A DNA stretch of 64,000 bases from Verrucomicrobiota bacterium (GTDB taxonomy: Bacteria > Verrucomicrobiota > Verrucomicrobiia > Limisphaerales > UBA1319): assembly GCA_022709905.1 (NCBI GenBank), contig JAKLHY010000029.1, positions 25,302 through 89,301 of the forward strand. Direction: 5' to 3'. Below, one piece after another: positions 54,834 to 64,000 of the stretch. Made by a program: the position numbers and the translations under genes. A model generated the notes under the pieces. That model was not told where the DNA came from and searched no databases. It was given only the letters and a program-made list of their open reading frames with translations. Every line of letters begins with the position of its first letter. The stretch's first letter is position 1.

Positions 54834-56176
54834 AACTGATTCTGAAGTACAATGTGCCGGGGCCGCGCTACACCTCGTATCCGACGGCGCCGCATTTCAG
54901 CGATCAGATCGCCTGGCCGGCGATCGCGGAGGCCATCGCGGAAAACAATCGCGATGATCGCGAGTTATCTCTCTATTTTCACCTTCCCTTTTGCCGGTCG
55001 CTCTGCTGGTTTTGCGGCTGCACCACGGTCATCACCCAGAAACAGGAACAGAGTGCCCGCTACCTGTCTTACCTCGAAAAGGAACTCGATCTGATCACGC
55101 CGCTCCTCAATCCCCAGCGCAGGGTCGGTCAACTGCATTTCGGCGGCGGCACGCCCACGTTCCTGCTCCCGGAGGAGATTCGCGCCCTCGGCCGCATGAT
55201 CCACCAGCGCTTCGTGCTGGCCGATCCTGTCGAGGCCGGCGTGGAAATTGATCCGCGGGGCGTCACACGCGATCACCTGCTGGCCTTGCGCGAAGTCGGC
55301 TTTAACCGGATTTCGATGGGCATCCAGGATCATGATCCGGTCGTGCAGAAGGCCGTTCACCGGCTGCAGCCCCGCGAATTGAACCAAAGGGTCACGGGCT
55401 GGATCCGGGAAACGGGCTTTCATTCGCTCAACATCGATCTGATCTATGGCCTGCCTTTTCAGACCCCTCAGTCCTTTGACCACACGCTCGAGGAAGTCCT
55501 GGACCTGCAGCCCGATCGCTTTGCCATTTTCAACTACGCCCACGTGCCCTGGATGAAACGATCCCAGAAAGTCTTCAAGGTGCTGCCCACGCCCGAAGTC
55601 AAACTGGGATTACTCAAGCTCAGCATCGAGAAACTCACGGATCGAGGTTATGTTTACATCGGCATGGATCACTTCGCCCGGGAGGAAGATGAACTTGCCC
55701 AGGCCCAGCGGAGCAAGACGCTGCAGCGGAACTTCCAGGGCTACAGCACCCATGGCGGAGCCGATATTTACGCCTTCGGGATGTCGTCGATTTCCCAGAC
55801 GGACAGCGCTTACTGGCAAAACCAAAAGGAACTCCCGCAGTACTATGCGGCGTTGGATGCCGGCAGGCCGGCGCAAGCCAAGGGCTACTTGCTGAGTGCC
55901 GATGACAAGATCCGCCGTCAAACCATCATGCGGCTCATGTGCGATCTGTCGCTCGATTATGAGCGGATGTCTCGGCTGTTGGGCATTGATTTTGCTGTCT
56001 ATTTTGGCGCGGAGATCGCCTCGCTGGATGATCTTGAGGCGGACGGACTGTTGAAACGTTCCGACGCCGGGCTGCAAGTCACCGAACTGGGGCGGTTATT
56101 GATCCGCAACATTGCCATGCGATTTGACGCTTATTTACCTCGGGAAGCCGACCGCCGGTTTTCGCGCACGATATGA
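54809..56176 (+). CDS. hemN: Oxygen-independent coproporphyrinogen III dehydrogenase
   Basis: A 455-residue radical-SAM enzyme that converts coproporphyrinogen III to protoporphyrinogen IX without oxygen. The cluster motif CRSLCWFCGC (CxxxCxxC) sits in LYFHLPFCRSLCWFCG, followed by QLHFGGGTPTFL and the GIQDHDPVVQ segment of true HemN. Full length supports true HemN rather than HemW. Its ATG lies inside the end of hemE. Confidence 0.96.
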   Translation: MAKLEVNLELILKYNVPGPRYTSYPTAPHFSDQIAWPAIAEAIAENNRDDRELSLYFHLPFCRSLCWFCGCTTVITQKQEQSARYLSYLEKELDLITPLLNPQRRVGQLHFGGGTPTFLLPEEIRALGRMIHQRFVLADPVEAGVEIDPRGVTRDHLLALREVGFNRISMGIQDHDPVVQKAVHRLQPRELNQRVTGWIRETGFHSLNIDLIYGLPFQTPQSFDHTLEEVLDLQPDRFAIFNYAHVPWMKRSQKVFKVLPTPEVKLGLLKLSIEKLTDRGYVYIGMDHFAREEDELAQAQRSKTLQRNFQGYSTHGGADIYAFGMSSISQTDSAYWQNQKELPQYYAALDAGRPAQAKGYLLSADDKIRRQTIMRLMCDLSLDYERMSRLLGIDFAVYFGAEIASLDDLEADGLLKRSDAGLQVTELGRLLIRNIAMRFDAYLPREADRRFSRTI

Positions 56177-57546
56177 AATCCGTCGCTATCATCGGGGCCG
56201 GCATTACCGGATTGACCGCGGCGTTCCGTCTGCAACAGAAGCAGATTCCGGTCACGGTCTACGAAGCCACCCACCGCGTGGGTGGCGTCATTCAATCGGT
56301 TCGATCGAAGGGCTATCTGGCCGAGTTCGGTCCCAACACGATCCTCGAGATCTCGCCCAAGATCACGGATCTGATTCGCCAGGCCGGCCTGGAAAAGCGC
56401 TTGCTCTACTCCGACGAGAAAGCCAACAACCGTTACCTGGTGCGCTATCGGCGGACCATCGCCATGCCCTCTTCGCCGGGCGGATTCTTCTCCAGCAAGC
56501 TGTTTACGGCGGGCGCCAAATTCGCGTTGCTGCGGGAACCCTTCATCCGCCGCTGGAACAATGCCTACGAAGAAAGCGTGGCCGACCTTGTCCTCCGCCG
56601 GCTCGGCCGTGAGTTTCTCGATATCGCCATCGATTCTTTGGTGGCCGGGATTTACGCGGGCGATCCCGCCAAGCTGTCGGTTCAGCATGCTTTCCCCAAA
56701 CTCTATGCCCTGGAACAGCGCTATGGCTCCCTCATCCGCGGCCATATTTTTGGCGCCCGGGAACGCAAACGCCGCGCCGAAGTCTCCAAACAGGACGCCA
56801 AGAAGATCTCGTTTGACGAAGGTCTGCAGGTGTTGCCTGACACCTTGCAGGCGCGGCTGGGCGCCGCCGTCCACCTGAAAACTACAGTGACCGCGCTCAC
56901 CCGCCAAACCCACGGCTGGCAAGTCACCCTCGGCATGGGTGGCGAGGAACGCAACGAACAACATGCCGCCGTTCTCCTAGCCGCACCGGCTTATCGCCTC
57001 GCGGAAATCGCCCTCAAGACCGAAGGAATCGCCAGCCTCCAGCCGCTGTCCGAAATTAATTATCCTCCCGTGGTCAGCGTGGTTCTCGGTTTTCGGCGCA
57101 GCGACGTGGCCCATCCGCTGGATGGATTCGGCATGTTGATTCCGCGGGTCGAGAATTTCCATATTCTGGGAACTTTATTTTCCTCGTCCCTGTTTCCCGG
57201 GCGGGCGCCGGAGGGCCACGTGACCCTGACCAGTTACGCGGGCGGCATGCGGAATCCCAGCCTGGCTTCAAGAGATCCCAGCGAACTCTACGCCCTCACC
57301 CTTCAAGATCTCCGGGTTCTGCTCGGCATCACCGGCCAACCCACCTTCCAGAACTGCGTGTTTTATCCGCGCGCCATCCCTCAATACGAAGTTGGCTACG
57401 GGCGATTCAAGGAATTCATGGATGTCATGGAAACCTCACAGCCCGGCCTGTTCTTCGCGGGCCATTACCGCCATGGCATCTCCATCAGTGATTCGCTCCT
57501 GTCCGGCTACGACGCCGCCGATCGCATTGAAGCCAAGCTCAAATGA
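56173..57546 (+). CDS. hemY: Protoporphyrinogen oxidase, FAD-dependent (HemY/HemG type)
   Basis: A 457-residue flavoenzyme oxidising protoporphyrinogen IX (or coproporphyrinogen III in the coproporphyrin route) with FAD. The dinucleotide motif is IIGAGITGLTAAFRLQ, then VGGVIQSVRSKGYLAEFGP. The C-terminal FAD contact is FFAGHYRHGISISDSLLSGY. HemN upstream makes protoporphyrinogen IX, so the protoporphyrin route is favoured. This enzyme uses oxygen, whereas HemN does not. The start overlaps the hemN stop. Confidence 0.94.
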   Translation: MKSVAIIGAGITGLTAAFRLQQKQIPVTVYEATHRVGGVIQSVRSKGYLAEFGPNTILEISPKITDLIRQAGLEKRLLYSDEKANNRYLVRYRRTIAMPSSPGGFFSSKLFTAGAKFALLREPFIRRWNNAYEESVADLVLRRLGREFLDIAIDSLVAGIYAGDPAKLSVQHAFPKLYALEQRYGSLIRGHIFGARERKRRAEVSKQDAKKISFDEGLQVLPDTLQARLGAAVHLKTTVTALTRQTHGWQVTLGMGGEERNEQHAAVLLAAPAYRLAEIALKTEGIASLQPLSEINYPPVVSVVLGFRRSDVAHPLDGFGMLIPRVENFHILGTLFSSSLFPGRAPEGHVTLTSYAGGMRNPSLASRDPSELYALTLQDLRVLLGITGQPTFQNCVFYPRAIPQYEVGYGRFKEFMDVMETSQPGLFFAGHYRHGISISDSLLSGYDAADRIEAKLK

Positions 57547-58559
57547 AAAAGCAGGCTGTCTTGCTGATTAACCTCGGCTCTCCTGATTCCCCCGCGGTTC
57601 CGGATGTCCGGCGTTATCTCAAGGAATTCCTGATGGACGAACGGGTCATTGACCTGGCGCCCTGGAAACGCTGGCTGTTGGTTCACCTGCTGATCCTGCC
57701 CTTCCGCCCCCGTCGCACCTCGGAGGCCTACCGCAAAATCTGGTGGCCGGATGGCGCCCCCCTCGTCGTCATCAGCCGCCGCGTTCAATCCGCCCTCCAA
57801 CAGCGCCTGGCGGTCCCCGTGGAACTGGCCATGCGCTATCAGAACCCTTCGATCGAAAGCGCCCTGCGCCGATTAACCGACCGTGGCATCCGCAAACTGG
57901 TCGCGATCCCACTCTACCCGCAGTATGCCTCGTCCAGCTATGAAACCGTCGAGGCGCGCGTCCGCGAAGCGGCGGCTGAGATCGCCGCCGACATGGACCT
58001 TCGTGTTGTCCCGCCGTTCTACAATGACCCGGGCTATCTCGAAGCCTGGGTGAACAGTTCCCGGCGCTTTTTGCAGCACGACTATGATCACTTGCTGTTC
58101 AGTTTTCACGGCATCCCCGAACGTCACCTCCGCCTCACCGATCCGACCCACGCCCATTGCCTCCAGAAAACCGACTGCTGTCAGATCCCTAGTCCGGCCC
58201 ACGCGAAATGCTATCGGGCCCAAGCCTTTCGCATGGTCGAGTCTTTCGTCAAACTTGCCGGCGTCCCCTCGGGCAAATACTCGGTCGCTTTCCAGTCACG
58301 GCTGGGACGCGATCCCTGGCTCAAGCCCTACACGGACACCGCCCTGGCCGACCTTCCCGGCCGCGGGATTAGGCATCTGCTGGTCACCTGCCCGGCCTTC
58401 GTCGCCGATTGCCTCGAGACCCTCGAGGAAATCGGCATGCGGGGAAAGGAAACCTTCGAGCGCGCCGGAGGAAAAATGCTGACCTTGATCCCTTGTCTGA
58501 ACGCGCATCCCGATTGGATCTCGGCCCTTGAAAACCTGGCTAAACGCCATTTAACCTGA
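57543..58559 (+). CDS. hemH: Ferrochelatase
   Basis: A 338-residue enzyme that inserts Fe2+ into protoporphyrin IX. It opens VLLINLGSPDSPAVPDVRRY, and LFSFHGIPERHL carries the metal-site His; the later LVTCPAFVADCLETLEEI holds the conserved acidic pair. VAFQSRLGRDPWLKPYT is also typical. It has an ATGA overlap with hemY and is the last gene of the haem operon. Confidence 0.97.
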   Translation: MKKQAVLLINLGSPDSPAVPDVRRYLKEFLMDERVIDLAPWKRWLLVHLLILPFRPRRTSEAYRKIWWPDGAPLVVISRRVQSALQQRLAVPVELAMRYQNPSIESALRRLTDRGIRKLVAIPLYPQYASSSYETVEARVREAAAEIAADMDLRVVPPFYNDPGYLEAWVNSSRRFLQHDYDHLLFSFHGIPERHLRLTDPTHAHCLQKTDCCQIPSPAHAKCYRAQAFRMVESFVKLAGVPSGKYSVAFQSRLGRDPWLKPYTDTALADLPGRGIRHLLVTCPAFVADCLETLEEIGMRGKETFERAGGKMLTLIPCLNAHPDWISALENLAKRHLT

Positions 58560-58567
58560 ATTATTGC

Positions 58568-61315
58568 ATGGAGCCCGGACGTTGGAACCTGAAAACAGCA
58601 GTTCATTTCCTCACGCTCCTATGGATGGGCACCCGCGTGTTTCTGGTGATTTTGCCCTTTCTTGTTCCGATCTCGGCCCTGGCCGCCGACACTGACACCT
58701 TTTCGAGCTCAGCCCGGCAACACCCCGCGTTTCGATCGGACCGGATCCTGGTCCTTCCCAGGAGTGGCCTGGCAAAGTCGAGTCCTGCGCAAGTTCTCTT
58801 GTCGCCCCGGCACCGCGTGTTGCGACGTTTTCACGAAATCGACGATTGGCACGTCATCCAGCTCGATCCGGCAACGTCCGCCACGGATGCCCTCGCCCAG
58901 TATCGGAACTCGGGCCGATTTGAGGAGGTCGAGCCTGATTATTACGTGCATGCCGCCCTCGCCCCCAATGATCCCGAATACCAGCATGGCATGCTATGGG
59001 GTTTGCATAACCTCGGCCAGAACGGCGGAACCACCGATGCCGATGTGGACGCCCCCGAGGCCTGGAATTACCAGTCCTTGGCCGGGGAAGTCATCGTCGC
59101 CGTGATTGATAGCGGGATCCGCGTCACCCATGAAGATCTCGCGGATAACCTTTGGATCAACGACCGGGAAATCGCCGATAACGGCAAGGACGATGACCGG
59201 AACGGTTACATCGACGATATCCACGGCATCAATGCCCTGGACGACAATAGCGACCTCACCGACGCCATGGGACATGGCACGCACATCGCCGGCATCATCG
59301 GCGCCACCGGCAATAACGGAAAAGGCACCGTCGGGGTGGCTTGGCGGGTCAAGCTCATGACCTGCAAGTTCCTCGATCAATTCGGCGATGGCTCGGTGTC
59401 CGACGCCATTCAATGCCTGGATTACGCCCGAGCCAAGGGCGCTCATATCGTCAATATCAGCTGGGTCAACAGCGAAAACTCCTCGTCACTGCGCAGCGCC
59501 TTCAGCCGATTGCGAACCGCGGGAATCCTGGTGGCCGCCGCCGCGGGCAATGGTTCTCAGGACGTTGACAGCATCCCCGTTTATCCCCCCAATTACGGCC
59601 TCGATAATGTCATCACCGTCACCGCCACCACACGCACGGATGCCCTGGCGGGCTACGCGAGCTTCGGACGGAACACTGTGGATTTGGCGGCTCCCGGCTC
59701 CGATATCTACGCCCCCTGGCGCGGCGGCGACCAGGAATACGCCTACTACAACGGCACGTCCATGGCCACACCGTTCGTCGCCGGAGCCCTCGCCCTATTG
59801 CAGGCCCAAGAACCAGGATCCACCTACAAACAACGCATCCAACGCCTCTTGGACACGGTGGACCCAATACCCGCGCTTGCGGACAAATGCCAAACTGGCG
59901 GCCGTCTCAACCTCCATCGCGCCCTGGCCAACGGCCTTTCCGCCGCTTTCATCGCCTCTCCCACCAACGGTCCCCTGCCCCTCTCCGTCGCCTTTCGAGA
60001 CGACACCGTCGGCTCCGTCATCGAACGCCGATGGGACTTTGGAGATAACACGCCCGTCAGCCTCGAGACCCATCCCCAACACACGTACACCCTCGAGGGC
60101 GATTTCACCGTCACCCTCGTCGCAACCGATGCCAGCGGCAAAAAAAGCACCAACACCACCCTCGTGTCCACCGTCGCCAATTACCTGATGCAATCGACCA
60201 ATTTCGCCTGGATCGAGCCTTCTTCCCTGCCATTGATTTCATTGACCGACGACGGGATCAGCGCGCCTCAGAGCATTGGATTTCCGTTCTATTACTTCGG
60301 CCAGCGTTATACGGAATTGTATATCAGCGCCAACGGTTTGATCGGCTTCTCGGCCGCAGGACTTGAATCGCCCAACAATTCCGAACTGCCCTATGCCTGG
60401 ACCCCCAATACCGTGATTGCGCCTTACTGGGACAACCTGAACCCCGAACACACCGGATCCATCCACATCGGTCTCCAAGGCCAGGCCCCGCAGCGGACAT
60501 TCGTCATTTCATGGGTCGGCGTCCCTCTCCAAGCCTACACCAACGTCCCGATGACCTTCCAAGTATTACTCCACGAAAACAGTCAGGCTCTCACCTACCA
60601 ATACCTCGAAGTGCATCCCGAACACAATCGCGGCGGCGGACGCCGCGCTTCCGTCGGCCTCGAAAACGACACCGGAATGGTCGGCCTAAGCTATACCATC
60701 AATGGAACCCCGGACCTGGTTACGAACCAAATGGCACTGGTTTTCTGGCCGGGTTCCCAGGAACGCATCGCCTTAGGTCCACCCCCCCCCTTCGTGGCCA
60801 CAGGAAAACCAGGCGGCCCATTTTCACCCGATCAAACGACGTCCTCTCTGACTAACCTGGGCACGCACCCAATGGAGTGGACCGTCTCCGGACTGCCCGT
60901 GTGGTTGGAGGCAATCCCCGCGCAGGGTATCCTGGCGGCAGGCGCCGTCACCAACCTCACCCTGGCCTTGACCGAGTCCGCTAATGGCCTCGGCCCAGGC
61001 CGATACGAGAGTTCCATTCTGATCGCCAATCAAACCACCGGTTTGGGAAACGTCGTCCTGACTTGCGCTCTCCAGGTCGCCTCCCCTGAACCCGCGCGGC
61101 TCACCATCGAACGAAACGCCGCAAGCAGCTTGCTTTCGATCCAGCTTTTCGGTGAAGCCTCGCGTGCCTATGACCTGGAGCATTCATCGAACCTCAACCA
61201 ATGGATCCTCCTGGGCAGCCAGACCACCGATCTCGAAGGCCAAACCACCTTTACCAATCTCGACACGTCCCTCGCGCCTCACCAGTTCTATCGATCCCGC
61301 GAGGAGCCGCAGTAG
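58568..61315 (+). CDS. Secreted subtilisin-like (S8) serine protease
   Basis: A 915-residue protease with a signal peptide (FLVILPFLVPISALAA) and a propeptide-like region. The catalytic triad is visible: Asp in VIVAVIDSGIRVTHEDL, His in MGHGTHIAGI and Ser in NGTSMATPFVAGALALL, with oxyanion region AAAAGNG. A PKD-like domain follows (WDFGDNTPVSLE, HTYTLEGDFTVTL), then more beta-sandwich domains and a C-terminal YYRV-like module. It begins nine bases after hemH, but functional coupling to haem synthesis is doubtful. Confidence 0.92.
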   Translation: MEPGRWNLKTAVHFLTLLWMGTRVFLVILPFLVPISALAADTDTFSSSARQHPAFRSDRILVLPRSGLAKSSPAQVLLSPRHRVLRRFHEIDDWHVIQLDPATSATDALAQYRNSGRFEEVEPDYYVHAALAPNDPEYQHGMLWGLHNLGQNGGTTDADVDAPEAWNYQSLAGEVIVAVIDSGIRVTHEDLADNLWINDREIADNGKDDDRNGYIDDIHGINALDDNSDLTDAMGHGTHIAGIIGATGNNGKGTVGVAWRVKLMTCKFLDQFGDGSVSDAIQCLDYARAKGAHIVNISWVNSENSSSLRSAFSRLRTAGILVAAAAGNGSQDVDSIPVYPPNYGLDNVITVTATTRTDALAGYASFGRNTVDLAAPGSDIYAPWRGGDQEYAYYNGTSMATPFVAGALALLQAQEPGSTYKQRIQRLLDTVDPIPALADKCQTGGRLNLHRALANGLSAAFIASPTNGPLPLSVAFRDDTVGSVIERRWDFGDNTPVSLETHPQHTYTLEGDFTVTLVATDASGKKSTNTTLVSTVANYLMQSTNFAWIEPSSLPLISLTDDGISAPQSIGFPFYYFGQRYTELYISANGLIGFSAAGLESPNNSELPYAWTPNTVIAPYWDNLNPEHTGSIHIGLQGQAPQRTFVISWVGVPLQAYTNVPMTFQVLLHENSQALTYQYLEVHPEHNRGGGRRASVGLENDTGMVGLSYTINGTPDLVTNQMALVFWPGSQERIALGPPPPFVATGKPGGPFSPDQTTSSLTNLGTHPMEWTVSGLPVWLEAIPAQGILAAGAVTNLTLALTESANGLGPGRYESSILIANQTTGLGNVVLTCALQVASPEPARLTIERNAASSLLSIQLFGEASRAYDLEHSSNLNQWILLGSQTTDLEGQTTFTNLDTSLAPHQFYRSREEPQ

Positions 61316-61415
61316 CCCGAGCCAAAAATCGCCGAATCCAACCCATGATCTCCCCACAATCCTTGATAGATTTTCAGGCCTTTGGATCTTCCAGGATTCA
61401 ACGATTTTTGGCTGT

Positions 61416-61434
61416 ACATTTGCTCCGCAAATGT
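61416..61434. repeat. Perfect 8-bp hairpin
   Basis: ACATTTGC (61416-61423) pairs with GCAAATGT (61427-61434), loop tcc. It lacks a T-tract, so a terminator role is uncertain. Confidence 0.5.
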
Positions 61435-61477
61435 TGAAGAAGATTTTGAAGCGTTAAATGAATCATCCTTCGCCCCC

Positions 61478-61496
61478 CAAACCGCGCAGCGGTTTG
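61478..61496. repeat. Perfect 8-bp hairpin
   Basis: CAAACCGC (61478-61485) pairs with GCGGTTTG (61489-61496), loop gca. It is close to the 20-bp repeat below and of the same shape as the 61416 hairpin. Confidence 0.55.
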
Positions 61497-61500
61497 ATCC

Positions 61501-61576
61501 AGCGCAAAAGTGCCTCAGACTGACCGGATCACGGGATGCTCGAAGCGATACTGCATGTCTGAGGCACTTTTGCGCT
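61501..61576. repeat. 20-bp perfect inverted repeat beside tRNA-Arg
   Basis: AGCGCAAAAGTGCCTCAGAC (61501-61520) is exactly inverted at 61557-61576, with a 36-base centre. It lies three bases beyond the encoded CCA of tRNA-Arg. It may be a downstream transcript-end structure, a REP/MITE-like element, or an integration-related site. Confidence 0.8.
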
Positions 61577-61579
61577 AAG

Positions 61580-61655
61580 TGGTACCCCCACCCTGAATTG
61601 AACAGGGATCAACGGTTTAGGAAACCGCCGCTCTATCCATTTGAGCTATGGGGGC
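61580..61655 (-). tRNA. tRNA-Arg (CCU anticodon)
   Basis: On the minus strand the acceptor GCCCCCA pairs with TGGGGGT, followed by A and an encoded CCA. The D-arm is GCTC/GAGC, the anticodon arm GCGGT-TTCCTAA-ACCGT gives CCU, and the T-arm is CCCTG-TTCAATT-CAGGG. The transcript points towards the hairpins at 61416-61576. Confidence 0.95.
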
Positions 61656-61902
61656 AAGCCCGTCGCTTTTCTCTCGCATATTCTGCATGGGAATGACCTA
61701 AACGCAAGCCGCTAAACCGGGAATCGTTTGGCTAACGGACCTGTTAATATGGCCATACAATGGCATCTCCATCTGGCAAAGGAATCCCGCATCAGAGGAA
61801 CCACGGTCAGGATTAAAATCCTGTTGACGAGGACATGAAAACCACCGCAACACCGGGTAGTCTCATCCCGCTGCATGGCGGCCATTGCAGGGACAACGGA
61901 CT

Positions 61903-63270
61903 CTACGGCTTTATGAGCGCGGTGGGACGGCCGCAAAGGGTCGATTCCCATCCAATGGCACCGGGTTGATAATAGACGATGACGTTGTCCGCGCGTTCGA
62001 ACAAGTCGCGTCCAACGGTCGGGCAATTGCCCAGAAAATGGACCGCCCTCAGGTTGACACAGAATCCAAAGGCTGCGGATCCAATATTTGTGACGGTGCT
62101 GGCAATTGTGACATTGGTTAATCCTGCGCAACGACCGAATGCCGTCCTGTCAATGGTCGTAACGCCTTCAGGGATGCTGATCCGGGTCAGGCCTTTGCAG
62201 CCGTAGAACGCCGATCCAATTGTAGTGACGCTGCCGGGAATCGTAATCTCCATGAGATTGAAGCATCCATCAAAGGCGCGGCTTTCAATGGTGATGACGC
62301 CATCCGGAATTGCGTAAGCGCCTTTTTTTCCGCCCGGATATCCCAGGAGCGCTGTTCGCGTCTTATTAAACAACACTCCCTCAGATGCGCTGAAGTCGGC
62401 ATTGAGCGGATCCACCTGAATCGCGGCAAGGTTGGTGCAGTATCCAAACGCCAGTTCTCCGATGGCGTTAACCCGGCTGGGGACGGTGATCTCGGTCAGA
62501 CCACTGCAGTAATAAAATGCGCCGCTGCCAATGCGCGTTACGTTCTTGCCCAGGGTAACGCCGGTTAGGCTGCCGCAGCCGGTGAAAGCGTGATCGCCGA
62601 TGTTGGTTACGCTGTCAGGGATGGCGACCCCGGTCAGGCCCGAGCATCCCGTGAAGGCCATGTTCCTGATGGTGGCAACGCTGCCGGGAATCTGGAAAGC
62701 CCCCTGTTTCCCTGCCGGGTATTGCACGAGTTGAGTTTGAGTCTTGTTAAACAGGACACCGTCGGCACTGCTGAAGCTGTCGTTTTCCGGGACCACTGTA
62801 AACACAGCGAGATTGGTGCAAGCCCCGAAAGCGCTATCTCCGATGCTGCTAACGTTATTCGGGATGGCGATGCTATGAAGGCCATGGCAGAAATGAAACG
62901 CCCATACCCCGATACTGATGAGACTCTCGGGGAGCGTCACTCGATCCAGGCTCGAGCATCCCCAAAAGGCGCCGTCCCCAATATGGGTCACGCTCTTGGG
63001 AATCGTGACATAGGTGACATCAGTCCGTTTATCGAATGTCCGGGGTCCGATGGCCGTGACAGGTAGGCCCGTTATGGTGCCGGGAATCGATACGGTTCCG
63101 CCAGAACCCGTGTATTGGGTGATCGTGATGGCGCCGTTATTCGTGGAATAATTAAACTGGGCTTGGCATAGGACGGGTATCAGCAATAGATGCGACGCTA
63201 GAAGCAGCATCCTCCCCGAAGCAGTCAAACCAACAAGTCGCAACCCTGAAGATAATCCGATGGTTTTCAT
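61903..63270 (-). CDS. Secreted BspA-like leucine-rich-repeat (LRR_5) protein
   Basis: A 455-residue protein with a signal peptide (GRMLLLASHLLLIPVLCQAQ). About ten LRR_5 repeats follow, each like ITIPGSVTTIGSAFYGCKGL or VAIPDSVTNIGDHAFTGCGS. Two modules with GVLFNKT (VLFNKTQTQLVQYPAGKQGA) interrupt the array, as is usual in this group. Such repeats form curved surfaces for protein or matrix binding. The start at 63270 was chosen for its signal; 48 upstream residues of the frame are not signal-like. Confidence 0.9.
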   Translation of the reverse strand: MKTIGLSSGLRLVGLTASGRMLLLASHLLLIPVLCQAQFNYSTNNGAITITQYTGSGGTVSIPGTITGLPVTAIGPRTFDKRTDVTYVTIPKSVTHIGDGAFWGCSSLDRVTLPESLISIGVWAFHFCHGLHSIAIPNNVSSIGDSAFGACTNLAVFTVVPENDSFSSADGVLFNKTQTQLVQYPAGKQGAFQIPGSVATIRNMAFTGCSGLTGVAIPDSVTNIGDHAFTGCGSLTGVTLGKNVTRIGSGAFYYCSGLTEITVPSRVNAIGELAFGYCTNLAAIQVDPLNADFSASEGVLFNKTRTALLGYPGGKKGAYAIPDGVITIESRAFDGCFNLMEITIPGSVTTIGSAFYGCKGLTRISIPEGVTTIDRTAFGRCAGLTNVTIASTVTNIGSAAFGFCVNLRAVHFLGNCPTVGRDLFERADNVIVYYQPGAIGWESTLCGRPTALIKP

Positions 63271-63486
63271 GGGCACTCTGATTCCGCCGCACCCGAGACG
63301 TTGGCTGGACGGCATCCATGTCTCGAAGCGAAGCCGCACTCCCCTCTCCACTAATCCGCCTGTCGATAGAAACCTGCAAGCCAAATAATCTTTCCCGCTC
63401 TGCGCGGGCCTCATAGATTCCCTTTAAACAGAGCGAATCATTGTGGTATTAACTGACATTTTGGCGATAAATTTGGCGATGAAAAG

Positions 63487-64000
63487 TCATACATAGCCTA
63501 ACTCTTCTGCTCTGAGTTGAACCTCTATTTGTTGCGGGGTGATTTGCAGGGCCTGGTTTAGAAATCCCTCGATACTTTGGTCAATGGCGACCAGAACCTT
63601 TTTGACCAGCTTGCGGCCCAAGTCCCGCACCAGAGCCTGCAGCGCACCTTCAATCAGGGCGCGGAGCAGTTGCCAGAGCAAGGCCGCGTAGGTGAGGGCC
63701 TGGAGTTGTCCGCTTTCCCGATCCCGGATTTCGCCGTAACTTAATTGGCCCGCCCGCAGCATCGCCTCGAAGAGGAGCAGGTAGCGCAACGCGGCCAAAT
63801 GCACGGAGGCGTAGGCCACCTGATAGCGCCCGCTCTGTTCCTTCAAAAACCCCAGGTGCTGTTTGATTTCTTTGAAGTAGACTTCGATCGACCAACGCAG
63901 CGAATAGACTTCCAAAATTTTCGTGTCGCTCAGTTTGGTGTTGGTGCAGAGAAAGACGACCCACGTGTTGGCGGAGGTGGCTCGCACTGGAGCGCTGAAG
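63487..64000 (-). mobile_element. IS4-family transposase, C-terminal part
   Basis: The frame remains open to the right edge, so the 5' end is outside the window. It encodes LEVYSLRWSIEVYFKEIKQHL, the Y-(2)-R-(3)-E-(6)-K signature near the catalytic Glu of IS4-type DDE transposases. The C-terminal part is helical (KKVLVAIDQSIEGFLNQALQ). No terminal inverted repeat could be fixed within the window, so element boundaries are unknown. It is probably a chromosomally inserted IS. Confidence 0.88.

Overview
The window looks like a contig from a Verrucomicrobiota bacterium, probably of the Pedosphaera/Limisphaerales kind. This is inferred from content, not from a marker-gene tree. The hints are a giant lamin-tail/CotH protein, secreted proteins ending in the 'YYRV'-type C-terminal module, a DUF1080 lipoprotein, a GH172-like DUF2961 enzyme beside a Tat-signal Gfo/Idh/MocA oxidoreductase, an ECF sigma factor with a long membrane-anchored extension, and moderately high GC. 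The cell wall is Gram-negative: there is an outer-membrane beta-barrel, lipoproteins, a TRAP transporter and Sec/Tat signal peptides.

Layout. 1-6.3 kb: 3' part of a giant secreted LTD/CotH protein. 6.2-10.5 kb (minus): oxidoreductase, DUF2961 enzyme and a frameshifted, shortened beta-helix protein, probably a carbohydrate cluster. 10.7-15 kb: bacterioferritin, beta-barrel protein, then FKBP isomerase, signal peptidase I and a membrane-anchored NTF2-like protein. 15.1-21.2 kb: iorA-iorB facing a universal stress protein and a complete DctPQM TRAP transporter. 21.3-23.7 kb: YkgJ-like protein, tRNA(CAU), two-subunit class I fumarase. 24-30.4 kb: two large GT-C-like membrane proteins with a methyltransferase and a discoidin-like protein, suggesting surface glycan or lipid-linked sugar work. 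30.4-38.4 kb: ROK protein, HDOD protein with a degenerate receiver, an ECF sigma/membrane protein/bactofilin-RDD operon, cardiolipin synthase, AI-2E family permease.

38.4-47.2 kb: a 1335-residue GH36-GH59 fusion enzyme, YebC, DUF1080 lipoprotein, an ECF sigma factor fused to a secretin-like domain, and a methyltransferase with a signal peptide. 47.2-49.4 kb looks like decayed or accessory DNA: a PIN-domain remnant, a two-domain membrane protein split by one in-frame UGA, and a large palindrome. 49.5-52.6 kb: secreted SGNH-like protein, small lipoprotein, YjbQ and a zinc dehydrogenase. 53.0-58.6 kb: a tightly overlapping operon of a Dpm1-like glycosyltransferase and hemE-hemN-hemY-hemH, the late steps of protoheme synthesis. 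58.6-64 kb: a secreted subtilase, a hairpin cluster next to tRNA-Arg, a BspA-like leucine-rich-repeat protein and the 3' end of an IS4-type transposase.

Most of the window is ordinary chromosomal content. The points most worth a second look are the UGA-interrupted reading frame at 48365, the GH36-GH59 fusion, the sigma factor/secretin-domain fusion and the inverted repeats at 17.6, 49.3 and 61.4-61.6 kb. I saw no CRISPR array, prophage, rRNA or recognisable defence island.
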